From: Corynebacterium otitidis ATCC 51513
GTDB taxonomy: Bacteria; Actinomycetota; Actinomycetes; Mycobacteriales; Mycobacteriaceae
DNA: 36,989 nucleotides
Reading direction: 5' to 3'
Assembly (NCBI RefSeq): GCF_000296405.1
Contig: NZ_JH815194.1
Span: forward strand, 389,954-426,942
Below the pieces are notes generated by a model. That model was given only the letters and a program-made list of their open reading frames with translations. It did no database searches and was not told where the DNA came from. The position numbers were made by a program, and so were the translations under genes. Shown here piece by piece: positions 18,101 through 26,533 of the stretch (position 1 is the stretch's first letter; the number at the start of each line of letters is the position of its first letter).

Positions 18101-18128
18101 CCCGGCCGAGATTGATCGCTCGGCCGGG
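18101..18128. terminator. Stem-loop between convergent GDPD and ugpB-type genes
   Basis: CCCGGCCGAG at 18101-18110 and CTCGGCCGGG at 18119-18128 form a perfect 10-base-pair stem with an 8-base loop. It could serve either strand. There is no T-run. Confidence 0.5.
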
Positions 18129-18132
18129 GCGG

Positions 18133-19482
18133 TCACTCGTACCTAGAGGCGGCGGTGAGCGCCGCGCGCTCGTTATAGGTTTCGATCTTCTCGTCGGCGT
18201 CCTCCTTGGCGCGGGCGAGTGATTCCTTCGCATCCGCCCCGTTGGCTATCTCGCTCATGGCGCGCTCGAAATCCCGCAACGCGTTGTTGAGAGCACCGGT
18301 GTGGCACCCGGCAGTCACCGTATTAACCGGAAGAGAGAACAGCTGGTCGAGGATCGCCTGCTGGTTGTGATCTATCGAGTCAACATGGTCAAGCGCACCG
18401 ACCGTGGTCGGCAGATAGCCGGTGTCGTCGAAGATCTTCGCCTGCATGGCGTCCGAGCCGATGAATGCGAGGAACGCCCACGCCGCCTCCAGCTCGCGCT
18501 CGGTATGGCCAAGGCCGATCGCCCACATCGAGTTCCCGCCCGGAATCACACCTGCCGAGTCGTCGTTGCGCGGCAGCGCGTGGACCGACCAATCGAAGTC
18601 TGGTTCGTCGGCCATGAGGTTGCCGAGCCCGCCGGACGATCCGATCTGGATGGCGACCTCCCGCGTCACGAGCGCGCCGGTCGCGGCGTCGGCGTCCTGG
18701 CCTGGATTGTGAGCCGCTCCCGCGACGTAGAGCTCCCCGAAGTCACTCCATAGATCGACGATCCTCGGGTCATCGACGGTGAACTCCCCGGCGGGCCGGT
18801 TTCCCGTCCCGTTTTCCGGGGCGCACAGCTCGACGCCGTTCATCGACGCGGACTGCTCCATGAGCCACCCGCCCAGGGGGAAGGTGAAGCCCGCCGCCCC
18901 GACCTCCTCGTGGATCTGCCACGACGCAGCGACGAGGTCGTCGGTGGTCTCGATGTCGTCGATGCCGAGCCCCGCCTCTGCGAGCATGTCGTTGTTTACG
19001 TAGAGGATCGGGTGGGAGATCATCGTCGGCATCGCGTACATCGTCCCGCCCATCTCGTAGTAGTTGCGGATCGCCGGGGCGACGTTGCCGAAGTCGTATC
19101 CCCCGTAGCGCTCGTTGAGCTCCTCAGCCGGAACGATGACGTCCGAGTCCTTCATAAATGCGGTCTCGACGTTATTCGCCTGCATGATCCCGGGGACGTC
19201 TCCGGTCTGCACGGAGGCGGTGAACTTGGCCATGGCGTCGCCGTAGTCCCCCTGGTAGGAAGCCCTGACCTCGTATTCGCCGCGGTGTTCGTGATTGAAC
19301 AGCTCGATGATCTCATCGAGCGAGCGCCCCGCCGCGCCGCCGGAGGAGGGCCACAGCTCTACGATGACCGCGCCGTCCTCGTGGACCGCAGTGGCCTCCG
19401 CGCTGGCTCCGCACCCCGCTAGGGCGGAACCTCCCAACAGAATCGCCGCAGTTGCGGCCAGCTTCTTTTTCTTGCCCTTCAT
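18133..19482 (-). CDS. UgpB-type glycerophosphodiester/glycerol-phosphate binding lipoprotein, copy 1
   Basis: A 449-residue extracellular binding lipoprotein. The start at 19482 gives MKGKKKK, a hydrophobic core and lipobox LAGC; the longer open frame upstream is not signal-like. It aligns along its length with E. coli UgpB: the SYQGDY, ISHPILYVNND, GSSGGLGN, IPGGNSMW and TGYLPT blocks hold the ligand Tyr, Ser, Gly and Tyr positions. It has Leu-Gly-Gly-Trp where E. coli has Trp-Gln-Gly-Trp, the same Trp-to-Leu change as in M. tuberculosis UgpB. The C-terminal ligand Arg is displaced one residue (NALRDF) relative to copy 3. Two Cys (VELCAP, TAGCHT) are shared by all three copies and may pair. 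It is the last of the three copies in transcription order. Confidence 0.88.
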   Translation of the reverse strand: MKGKKKKLAATAAILLGGSALAGCGASAEATAVHEDGAVIVELWPSSGGAAGRSLDEIIELFNHEHRGEYEVRASYQGDYGDAMAKFTASVQTGDVPGIMQANNVETAFMKDSDVIVPAEELNERYGGYDFGNVAPAIRNYYEMGGTMYAMPTMISHPILYVNNDMLAEAGLGIDDIETTDDLVAASWQIHEEVGAAGFTFPLGGWLMEQSASMNGVELCAPENGTGNRPAGEFTVDDPRIVDLWSDFGELYVAGAAHNPGQDADAATGALVTREVAIQIGSSGGLGNLMADEPDFDWSVHALPRNDDSAGVIPGGNSMWAIGLGHTERELEAAWAFLAFIGSDAMQAKIFDDTGYLPTTVGALDHVDSIDHNQQAILDQLFSLPVNTVTAGCHTGALNNALRDFERAMSEIANGADAKESLARAKEDADEKIETYNERAALTAASRYE

Positions 19483-19604
19483 TGGAGACCCATCCGCTGC
19501 TCGAGCCTGTGGCCCGGGGCGGGCGGCGCTATCGCCGCCCAGGTAGCCCGAGGCCGAATAGCGCCGGCGGGGCTCGGCCATCGTGGCCCGCGGGCCCGCG
19601 CCGT

Positions 19605-19622
19605 CGTGCTTACACCAGCACG
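19605..19622. promoter_or_regulatory. Inverted repeat upstream of ugpB copy 1
   Basis: CGTGCT-TACACC-AGCACG is a perfect 6+6 inverted repeat in the 266-base gap between copies 1 and 2. It overlaps a weak minus-strand TAAGCA box. It may be an operator. Nothing else in this gap can be supported. Confidence 0.35.
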
Positions 19623-19748
19623 CCTGGGTGAATGGGCGGTTGTGCGAGAGCTAAGGGTCAGGAAAGCTTTTCGGCAGCTCCCGTGACCGGTCGTCGACCG
19701 CAATGCGGGCTCGTGGGCACACGCCTCGAGACCGCGCAAAGAAGCTAG

Positions 19749-21089
19749 CTACTCCTCGACGTGGGTGAGCTCGGCGCGCTCGTTGTACGTGTCGATCTTG
19801 TCGTCGGCCTCCTCGGTGGTCGCCTCGAGGGTCTCCGCGGCGTCCTCGCCGTTGGCGATGCTGCTCATGGCGCGCTCGAAGTCCCGCAGCGCGGAGTTGA
19901 GCGCGCCCGAGTGGCAGCCGGCCGTGACGTCGTTGACGGGGTTCGAGTGAAGCTGGCCGAGCATGGCTTTCTGGTTGTCGTCCACGTCGTCGAGCTCCTC
20001 GAGCGCCCCCTCCGCGGTGGGAAGATAGCCGGTGTCCCGGAAGAGCTCGGCCTGGACCTCGTCCGAGCCGACGTAGCTCATGAACTCCCAGGCCGCCCGC
20101 TGGACCTCCTCGTCGTGGCCGAGGGCCACCGCCCAGAGCGAGTTGCCGCCGGGAATGGCGCCCGCCGCGTCGTTGTCGCGCGGCAGCCGGTGCACGGACC
20201 AGTTAAACGACGGCTCGTTGGCCATGAGGTTGCCGAACCCGCCCGAGGTGCCGATGTGAATGGCGGCCTGGCCGGTGAGGAACGCGCCCGCGGCGGCCTC
20301 GTTGTCGATGCCCGGGTTGTGCGCCGCGCCGGACGCGTAGAGCCCCTCGTAGTCGTCCCACAGGTCGACGACCGGGTCGGAGCCTGTGGCGAACCGCTGC
20401 GCGCGCTCGCTGCCCACGCCGTTGCCGGGGGAGCACAGCTCCACGCCGCGCATCGACGCAGACTGCTCCATGAACCACCCGTCGAGCGGGAAGGTGAACC
20501 CGGCGACCCCTAGCTCGTCGTTGATCTTGCGGGAGGACTCGACGAGCTCCTCGGTGGTCTCGAAGTCGGAGGCGTCGAGCCCCGCCTCGGCGAGGAGGTC
20601 GTCGTTGACGTACATCACCGGCTGGGAGATCATCGCCGGCATCGCGTACATCGTGTCGTCCATCTCGTAGTAGTTCCGCACCGATGAGACGAGCCCGTCG
20701 AAGTCGAAGCCGCCGTAGCGCTCGTTGAGCTCCTCGACGGGGGTGATGACCCCGGAGTCCTTCATGAAGGCGGTCTCGACGTTGTTGGCCTGCATGAGCG
20801 CCGGCAGGTCGCCTGTCTGCACCGAGGCCACGAACTTCGCCATGGAGTCGTTGTAGTCGCCCTGGTAGACGGGGCGCACCTCGATCTCGCCGCGGTGCTG
20901 CTCGTTGAAGGAGGCGACCATCGAGTCGAGCGCCCGGCCGGCAGCTCCGCCCGAGGAGTGCCACAGCGACACAACCGTGGCGCCCTCCTCGTTGCGGTCG
21001 GCCTCGGCGTCGCCCTGCGTGCAGCCGGCAGCACCGGCAGCGAGCGCCGCCCCCAGGACCAGGGCTCCCGTCTCCTTCGCGTGAATCAT
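19749..21089 (-). CDS. UgpB-type binding lipoprotein, copy 2
   Basis: A 446-residue paralogue of the flanking binding proteins. ATG 21089 follows GGAGGG closely and yields MIHAKETG, a hydrophobic run and lipobox AAGC. Ligand-pocket blocks are VYQGDY, ISQPVMYVNDD, GTSGGFGN, IPGGNSLW and TGYLPT, with LDGW at the Trp/Leu position. As in copy 1, the C-terminal Arg sits in SALRDF, one place later than in copy 3. The sequence is more acidic and more diverged than copies 1 and 3 (for example SSVRNYYEMDDTMY). It has no permease genes of its own and presumably shares the ugpA/ugpE/ugpC transporter. Confidence 0.88.
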   Translation of the reverse strand: MIHAKETGALVLGAALAAGAAGCTQGDAEADRNEEGATVVSLWHSSGGAAGRALDSMVASFNEQHRGEIEVRPVYQGDYNDSMAKFVASVQTGDLPALMQANNVETAFMKDSGVITPVEELNERYGGFDFDGLVSSVRNYYEMDDTMYAMPAMISQPVMYVNDDLLAEAGLDASDFETTEELVESSRKINDELGVAGFTFPLDGWFMEQSASMRGVELCSPGNGVGSERAQRFATGSDPVVDLWDDYEGLYASGAAHNPGIDNEAAAGAFLTGQAAIHIGTSGGFGNLMANEPSFNWSVHRLPRDNDAAGAIPGGNSLWAVALGHDEEVQRAAWEFMSYVGSDEVQAELFRDTGYLPTAEGALEELDDVDDNQKAMLGQLHSNPVNDVTAGCHSGALNSALRDFERAMSSIANGEDAAETLEATTEEADDKIDTYNERAELTHVEE

Positions 21090-21240
21090 CAACCCTCCGC
21101 GTCCCACCGCTATCGCCTCCACCGTCACGGCAGCGCTCCGCGCGCGGCCGGGCCGGCGGCGGTGGAACTTCCGCCCGGCGCGCCCGCGGATGGCTCAACG
21201 GACGACGCTACGCCGGGGTTTCGGGCTCCTCATAGCCGCC

Positions 21241-21270
21241 GAGGCCCCGCGGCCGGAGCCGCGGGGCCTC
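21241..21270 (-). terminator. Stem-loop after ugpB copy 3
   Basis: Perfect 13-base arms at 21241-21253 and 21258-21270 with loop CGGA, 28 bases after the copy 3 stop. There is no T-run on either strand. Confidence 0.55.
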
Positions 21271-21297
21271 GAGTGTCTCGGTCTCCGAGGGAGGGGT

Positions 21298-22647
21298 TTA
21301 CTCGTAGTCCTCGGAGTCGGTGAGGGCGGCGCGCTCGTTGTAGGTCTCGATCTTCGCGTCAGCGTCGACCTTGGCCTCGTCGAGCGAAGTCACGGGGTCG
21401 GCGCCGTTGGCGATCTCACTCATGGCGCGCTCGTAGTCGCCGCGCGCGATGTTGAGCGCACCGGTGTGGCAGCCGGCCGTAACCGTGTTGACCGGGTTGG
21501 TGTGCAGCTGGTCGAGGATCGCCTCCTGGTTGGAGTCGATGTCGTCGAGGAGGTCCAGTGCGCCGTTGGTGGTCGGCAGGTAGCCGGTCTCCCGGAAGAT
21601 CTTTGCCTGGTTCTCGTCGGAGCCGATGAACTTCATGAACTCCCAGACGGCCTCCTGCTCCTCCTCGTTGTGGCCGAGGTCGATCGCCCACAGAGAGTTA
21701 CCGCCGGGCACCGCGCCCGCGCGGTCGTTGTCGCGCGGCAGGCGGTGGACCGACCAGTCGAAGTCGGGCTCATTGGCCATGAGGTTGCCCAGCCCGCCCG
21801 AGGAGCCGAGCTGCACCGCGGCCTCCCCGGTGGTGAACGCGCCTGTCGCGGCAGCTCCGTCCTTGCCCGGGTTGTGGGCCTCGCCGGTGGCGTAGAGCTC
21901 GCCGTAGGTGGACCACAGGTCCACGAGCTCGGGGTTGTCGAGCGCGAATTCGGTGGCGGGGCTCTCCCCGGTGCCGTTTTCGGGGGTGCAGAGCTCCTCG
22001 CCGAGCATCGAGGCGGCCTGCTCCATGAACCAGCCGTCGAGGTGGAACGTGAAGCCCGCCGAGCCGGTCTTTTCCTTGATGGTTCGCGCCGACTCGATGA
22101 GCCCGTCGGTGGTCTCCACGTCGCTGACGTCGAGGCCGGCCTCGGCGAGCAGGTCGTTGTTGACGTACATCACCGGCTGGGAGATCATCGCCGGCATCGA
22201 ATAGATGGTGTCTTCCATCTCGTAGTAGTTGAGGACCGCCGGGGCGACGTCGTCGAAGTCGTAGCCGCCGTAGCGCTCGTTGAGCTCCTCGACGGGGACG
22301 ATGACGTCGGAGTCCTTCATAAACGCCGTCTGCACGTCGTTGGCCTGCATGATCGCCGGCAGGTCCCCGGTCTGCACCGAGGCGATGAACTTCGCGATCG
22401 CGTCGCCGTAGGAGCCCTGGTAAGCCGCGCGGACCTCGATCTCGCCGCGGTGCTCGTAGTTAAACTGCTCGACCAGGTCCTCGAGCGTCTGGCCGGCAGC
22501 GCCGCCGGAGGCGTGCCACAGCTCGACGATAACCGCGCCCTCGGCGTTCACGGGGGTGGCGTCGGCGTCGCCGCCGCAGGCGGTCAGCGTGGGGGCGACC
22601 ATCGCCGCCGCGGCGCCCAGCGCGCCGATCTTCTTTACGTAGCTCAT
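21298..22647 (-). CDS. ugpB: UgpB-type binding lipoprotein, copy 3 (nearest the permease genes)
   Basis: A 449-residue lipoprotein with AGGGAG 5 bases before the ATG, a signal sequence and lipobox LTAC. It is the copy closest to ugpE and the one with the most conventional ligand site. The C-terminal Arg (NIARGDY) aligns without a gap to E. coli UgpB Arg397 (precursor numbering). The early acidic ligand Glu is Asp here (QANDVQTA) but Asn in the other two copies. The pocket again has Leu-Asp-Gly-Trp in place of Trp-Gln-Gly-Trp, which in M. tuberculosis goes with glycerophosphocholine rather than glycerol 3-phosphate binding. A terminator-like hairpin separates it from ugpE, so it is transcribed from its own promoter. 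Confidence 0.9.
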   Translation of the reverse strand: MSYVKKIGALGAAAAMVAPTLTACGGDADATPVNAEGAVIVELWHASGGAAGQTLEDLVEQFNYEHRGEIEVRAAYQGSYGDAIAKFIASVQTGDLPAIMQANDVQTAFMKDSDVIVPVEELNERYGGYDFDDVAPAVLNYYEMEDTIYSMPAMISQPVMYVNNDLLAEAGLDVSDVETTDGLIESARTIKEKTGSAGFTFHLDGWFMEQAASMLGEELCTPENGTGESPATEFALDNPELVDLWSTYGELYATGEAHNPGKDGAAATGAFTTGEAAVQLGSSGGLGNLMANEPDFDWSVHRLPRDNDRAGAVPGGNSLWAIDLGHNEEEQEAVWEFMKFIGSDENQAKIFRETGYLPTTNGALDLLDDIDSNQEAILDQLHTNPVNTVTAGCHTGALNIARGDYERAMSEIANGADPVTSLDEAKVDADAKIETYNERAALTDSEDYE

Positions 22648-22830
22648 GAGTCTCCCTCGAGATGTTTCTCTTTAACGGTGGTCGTGCCCGCTCTCGGAGG
22701 CGCCGCCGCGGGCGTCGCGCGAGCCGGGCACGCGGGGCCCGACGGGGCCCTCCCCGGGCCGTCGAGCGAAAGTTTCGGGCGCACTGCCCGGCGCGTCCGC
22801 GCTATGGTGCCGACCTAATCAGGTGGTTTT

Positions 22831-22840
22831 GAACGCGTTC
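22831..22840. promoter_or_regulatory. LacI-type palindromic operator candidate upstream of ugpB copy 3
   Basis: GAACGCGTTC is a perfect 10-base palindrome with central CG, about 185 bases upstream of the ugpB ATG, next to a minus-strand TTAGGT box. A sister palindrome GAACCGGTTC lies before the HAD-ugpCAE operon. The same decamer also occurs inside a coding region at 3067-3076, so chance is not excluded. Confidence 0.35.
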
Positions 22841-22850
22841 TGCCGCGGCG

Positions 22851-22895
22851 CCACAGTTTTTGTTAACCAAAACGAGGTATGGGTGACCCACAGTT
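22851..22895. promoter_or_regulatory. Pair of CCACAGTT direct repeats
   Basis: CCACAGTT occurs at 22851-22858 and 22888-22895. Each copy is followed by GTTAA within 3-9 bases. This is an AT-rich patch in the ugpE-ugpB gap. It may be an activator site, for example of a phosphate-responsive OmpR-type regulator. Confidence 0.3.
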
Positions 22896-22926
22896 CACGT
22901 TTCCGTTAAACAGTCGGGGCCGGCCG

Positions 22927-22949
22927 CCCCGGCGCGCTCGGCGCCGGGG
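22927..22949 (-). terminator. Terminator-like hairpin after ugpE
   Basis: CCCCGGCGC at 22927-22935 and GCGCCGGGG at 22941-22949 form a perfect 9-base-pair stem 15 bases after the ugpE stop. GTTTAAC follows further on. It separates the transporter operon from the binding-protein gene. Confidence 0.55.
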
Positions 22950-22964
22950 TCGGCGGCAGGGTGG

Positions 22965-23795
22965 TTACTTCACCGCGCCGTCGGTGAGGCCGCGGGTGAG
23001 GTACTTCTGCCCGAAGATGACGAGCAGGACGGTCGGGATGACCGCGAGGATGAGGCCCGCGAGGACGAGGCCGGTGTCCTGGCCCGCCTCGTCCGCGAGC
23101 GCCGCGATACCGGGCTGGATGGTGCGGGCGGACTCGGACTGGGTAATGAGCAGGGGCCACATGTAGCCGTTCCACGCCGCGATCGCGGAGGTGACGATCG
23201 CGGTCATCATCACGGAGCGGTTGAGGGGCAGCACGAACCGGAACAGGAAGTGGATCGGCCCGACGCCCTCGAGGCGGGTGGCCTCGCGGATCTCCTTCGG
23301 GAAGCCGCGGAAGGCCTGGTAGAAGAGGAACAGCGTGAAGCTGTTGGCCAGGTAGGGCAGGAACACACCGACGACGGTGTCGTAGAAGCCCATGCTGCGC
23401 ACGGTGAGGTAGTTACCGATGACGGTGACCTCGGCGGGGATCATCATCGGCACGAGCAGGACGATGAGGATCTTGCCCGCTGCGCGGATCCGGCCGAAGA
23501 CCAGGGCGTAGGCAGCGAGGATGCTCGTGATGAACTGGAAGCCGGTCTGCATGATCGTCACGAAGACCGAGTTCCACAGCTGCGTGCCGATCGAGGACTG
23601 CTCCCACGCGTTGGGGAAGTTCTCGAGCACGAGGTCGCCGAAGAGCAGCGAGTCGATGCCGGACTGGATGTCCGTGGTGCTGCGGAACGCGCCGATGACG
23701 CCGTAGACCACGGGGAAGATGATGAAGATGCAGGCGATGATGAGCCACGCGACGAGGATGACCGTGCCCACCGGGCCGCGAAGTTGCTTGGTCAT
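22965..23795 (-). CDS. ugpE: Glycerol-phosphate type ABC transporter permease UgpE
   Basis: A 276-residue inner-membrane permease of the MalG/UgpE class with six predicted helices. The coupling-helix (EAA) loop reads EATRLEGVGPIHFLFRFVLPL, starting near residue 180. The C-terminus is GQKYLTRGLTDGAVK, the usual end of this family. The ATG immediately follows the ugpA stop codon (TAA then ATG, no gap), so translation is coupled. It forms the membrane channel with UgpA and should work with UgpC and one or more of the three binding lipoproteins encoded downstream. Confidence 0.93.
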   Translation of the reverse strand: MTKQLRGPVGTVILVAWLIIACIFIIFPVVYGVIGAFRSTTDIQSGIDSLLFGDLVLENFPNAWEQSSIGTQLWNSVFVTIMQTGFQFITSILAAYALVFGRIRAAGKILIVLLVPMMIPAEVTVIGNYLTVRSMGFYDTVVGVFLPYLANSFTLFLFYQAFRGFPKEIREATRLEGVGPIHFLFRFVLPLNRSVMMTAIVTSAIAAWNGYMWPLLITQSESARTIQPGIAALADEAGQDTGLVLAGLILAVIPTVLLVIFGQKYLTRGLTDGAVK

Positions 23796-24734
23796 TTATT
23801 TCGCCTTTCCCCTGTTGCTGAGCCAGAACTGCGCGGCGGTGAGCACCGCGATGAAGAACACGAGGACCATGCCGCGCGCGGAGGCCGCCGCGAAGTCCGC
23901 GGTGCCGCCGCCGAAGGCGAGGTCGTAAATGTCGAGCACGAGCGTGCGGGTCGAGTCGCCCGGCCCGCCGCCGGTGAGCACGTTGAAGATCGTGAACTCC
24001 TTCATCGCCGACATCGCCTGCGTGACGGTGAGGACGAAGAGCATGGGCGCGATTCCCGGGATGATGATGTGCCGGACGTAGCGCCAGCCCGTGGCCCCGT
24101 CGAGGGCCGCGGCCTCGATCTGTTCGCCGGGGATCTGGTCGATCGCGACGAGCATGAGGAGGATGACGAACGAGATGCCGATCCACACGTCCACGATGAG
24201 CACGGAGAACAGCGCCACCTGCGGGCTGGTGAGCCAGCCGACCTGTCCGAAGCCCAGCGCCCTGGCCACCTGGTCGAAGAACCCGACCGCGGGTGCGAAC
24301 ATCTGGCTGAACACCAGCGTGCCGACCGCCGTCGACACCGCCATCGGCACGAGCACGATCGAGCGCATCCACACCGTGCCGCGGATCCGGTAGGACAGCG
24401 GCAGCGCGATCGCCATGCCGATGACGAGCTTGAACACGACCGAGAGCACCGTGAACAGCAGCGTCCTGCCCAGCGTCGCGAGGAAGTGCGGGTCGCTGAG
24501 GGTGTCGATGTACTGGGACAGCCCGGCGAACGCCGCCGGCTGACCGAAGAGGTCCGTCTGCGTGAACGACAGGTAGATCGCCCGCAGGAACGGGAAGAAG
24601 TTGAAGAGGAAGAACAGGGCGATGACCGGGAGGAGAAGGACCCACGCCCACCACTCGGAGCGCTCCTTCGTGCCGCCGGCCGCGGGAACCGGCTTCTGCG
24701 CTTCCTTCGTTACCGCGTTCGTCACCGAGGTCAT
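23796..24734 (-). CDS. ugpA: Glycerol-phosphate type ABC transporter permease UgpA
   Basis: A 312-residue permease of the MalF/UgpA class. The ATG at 24734 overlaps the ugpC stop in an ATGA, which fixes the start; the longer open frame upstream is a shadow of ugpC. The first helix is LLLPVIALFFLFNFFPFLRA. Five more helices and the coupling loop EAAALDGATGWRYVRHIIIPG follow. The protein ends in a basic SNRGKAK tail. It is the partner of UgpE in the channel. Confidence 0.93.
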   Translation of the reverse strand: MTSVTNAVTKEAQKPVPAAGGTKERSEWWAWVLLLPVIALFFLFNFFPFLRAIYLSFTQTDLFGQPAAFAGLSQYIDTLSDPHFLATLGRTLLFTVLSVVFKLVIGMAIALPLSYRIRGTVWMRSIVLVPMAVSTAVGTLVFSQMFAPAVGFFDQVARALGFGQVGWLTSPQVALFSVLIVDVWIGISFVILLMLVAIDQIPGEQIEAAALDGATGWRYVRHIIIPGIAPMLFVLTVTQAMSAMKEFTIFNVLTGGGPGDSTRTLVLDIYDLAFGGGTADFAAASARGMVLVFFIAVLTAAQFWLSNRGKAK

Positions 24735-25813
24735 GCCGCCAGCGCCTCCTCGGTGTCCGCGGAGAACAGCTGCAGGGCCTCGGTGTCTACCGCAAGGCTG
24801 AGCTTGTCGCCGCGCTCGACGCGGGTGGTGTTCGGCACGCGGATGATGACGTCGTTGCTCTCCACGCCGCCCTCGACGGAGAGGTGGAGGAACAGGTCCG
24901 AGCCGTAGTTCTCGACGAATTGCACCTCGCTGCGCATGTCGGCGTCCGCCTCCCCGCACAGCTGCACGGCCTCGGGGCGGATCCCGACGACGACCTTCTG
25001 GCCGGCGGCGGCCTTCTGCCGCGAGGGGAGCTTGAGCTGCGCGTCGCCCACGACGATGTAGCCGTCGGCGACCTCGCCGTTGAGCATGTTCATCGACGGG
25101 GAGCCGATGAACGAGGCGACGAAGGTGTTCACCGGGTGCCGGTAGACCTCCTCGGGCGTGCCGACCTGCTGGAGCACCCCGTCCTTGAGGATGGCGATGC
25201 GGTCGGCCATGGTCATGGCCTCGGTCTGGTCGTGGGTGACGTAGAGCATCGTCGTGCCGAGCCGGTGCTGCAGCCTAGAGATCTCCGAGCGGGTGGAGAC
25301 GCGCAGCTTCGCATCCAGGTTGGAGAGCGGCTCGTCCATGAGGAAGACCCGGGGGTCACGCACGATCGCGCGGCCCATCGCCACGCGCTGGCGCTGCCCG
25401 CCGGAGAGAGCCTTCGGATAGCGCTCGAGGTACTGGTGCAGGTCGAGCAGCCCGGCGGCCTCCTTGACGCGACGCTGCTGCTCCTCCTTGGGCACCTTCT
25501 GCATCTTCAGCGCGAACGCCATGTTCTCCGCGACGGTCATGTGCGGGTACAGGGCGTAGGACTGGAACACCATCGCCACGTCGCGCTTCGAGGGCGCGAC
25601 GTTCGACGAGGGCTCGTCGCCGATGTAAATCTCGCCGCTGGCCAGCGGGGAGAGCCCCGCGACCATGCGCAGCACGGTCGACTTACCGGACCCGGAGGGC
25701 CCGACGAGCGCGATAAACTCGCCGTCCGCGACCTTGAGGTCCATCGCGTCGATCGTCGGCGACGGGTTGCCGGGATAGTGCAACGTCGCCTTGTCAAAAG
25801 TAATCGAAGCCAC
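24731..25813 (-). CDS. ugpC: ABC transporter ATPase UgpC
   Basis: A 360-residue ATPase of the MalK/UgpC (CUT1) type. Walker A is GPSGSGKST (38-46), the signature is LSGGQRQRVAMGRA, and Walker B is VFLMDEPLSNLDAK, followed by a switch His in YVTHDQTEAM. The C-terminal 120 residues are a TOBE/MalK-like regulatory domain. The GTG start has AAAGGA about 9 bases upstream. It lies 17 bases downstream of a HAD phosphatase gene and overlaps ugpA by four bases. Such ATPases can serve more than one sugar transporter, so it may power other uptake systems too. Confidence 0.93.
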   Translation of the reverse strand: MASITFDKATLHYPGNPSPTIDAMDLKVADGEFIALVGPSGSGKSTVLRMVAGLSPLASGEIYIGDEPSSNVAPSKRDVAMVFQSYALYPHMTVAENMAFALKMQKVPKEEQQRRVKEAAGLLDLHQYLERYPKALSGGQRQRVAMGRAIVRDPRVFLMDEPLSNLDAKLRVSTRSEISRLQHRLGTTMLYVTHDQTEAMTMADRIAILKDGVLQQVGTPEEVYRHPVNTFVASFIGSPSMNMLNGEVADGYIVVGDAQLKLPSRQKAAAGQKVVVGIRPEAVQLCGEADADMRSEVQFVENYGSDLFLHLSVEGGVESNDVIIRVPNTTRVERGDKLSLAVDTEALQLFSADTEEALAA

Positions 25814-25830
25814 TAGGGCGGTCCTTTCCG

Positions 25831-26463
25831 TTACCGGTCGCCGAGGTGCTCGTCGAGCACGGCGTTGAGCGCCGGGTAATTCTTAAACTGGTGCGCCACC
25901 CAGCCGAAGCTGCGGGCGGCGGCCACGTTGACCTCTCGGTCATCGAAAAACAGCACGTCTCCGCGGGGGATCTCCCGCTTCGCGTCCTCCTCCAGGCGTG
26001 CGTGCGCGAGCTCGTAGATGCGCTCGTCAGGCTTAGCGAGCCCCTCCCTCGCGGAGAACACCGCCGTCGTCACCGGCGCCGCCCACGAGGAGCGCTCCAC
26101 CGCGTCGGCCATCCGGTAAGGCGCGTTGCTCAGCAGGCCGAGGTGCACGCCGCGCCGCCCGAGACCCGCAAGGATCTCGGCGGCCTCCTCACTGGCCGAG
26201 CCGTTGACGTTCCCGTCGAGCTCCGCGAGCTCCTCGACGACCTCGTCGTCCGGGAACTCGGCGAGCCCGGCCTTGTCGAACACCCGGGCCCAGTACTCGG
26301 CATCGCTCTGCCCGAGGTCGTAGGGGTCCCGGACCTCCCAGAACGCCGAAACGAACGCGTCCCGGTCGAGACCGGGGATGAGCTCGGCGGCGCGGCCGCT
26401 TAGCCGGTCCATGCGATCACCCTGGGGAACCAGGACGCCGCCGATATCGAACACCACACACAC
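25831..26463 (-). CDS. HAD-superfamily phosphatase (YihX-like) heading the ugp operon
   Basis: A 210-residue soluble HAD hydrolase with an alpha-helical cap. Motif I is FDIGGVL, with the nucleophile Asp followed by the Gly-Gly seen in YihX/haloacid-type members. Motif II is LLSNAP, motif III is AKPDERIYE and motif IV is LFFDDREVN. The GTG start has AGGAGG 11 bases upstream. It is the first gene of the operon that continues with ugpC, ugpA and ugpE. This suggests a small sugar- or glycerol-phosphate substrate, though substrates of this family cannot be read from sequence. Confidence 0.85.
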   Translation of the reverse strand: MCVVFDIGGVLVPQGDRMDRLSGRAAELIPGLDRDAFVSAFWEVRDPYDLGQSDAEYWARVFDKAGLAEFPDDEVVEELAELDGNVNGSASEEAAEILAGLGRRGVHLGLLSNAPYRMADAVERSSWAAPVTTAVFSAREGLAKPDERIYELAHARLEEDAKREIPRGDVLFFDDREVNVAAARSFGWVAHQFKNYPALNAVLDEHLGDR

Positions 26464-26533
26464 GGTCGGAAGAGCCTCCTCTCAACGCTAGTCACCTTCG
26501 ACGTGCACGCCGGGAAGCTAACCAAGCCGACGT

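Noticed and set aside
22883..22898. GTGA...TCAC as a GlxR/CRP-type site
   Set aside because: The half sites are separated by 8 bases instead of the 6 required by the consensus.
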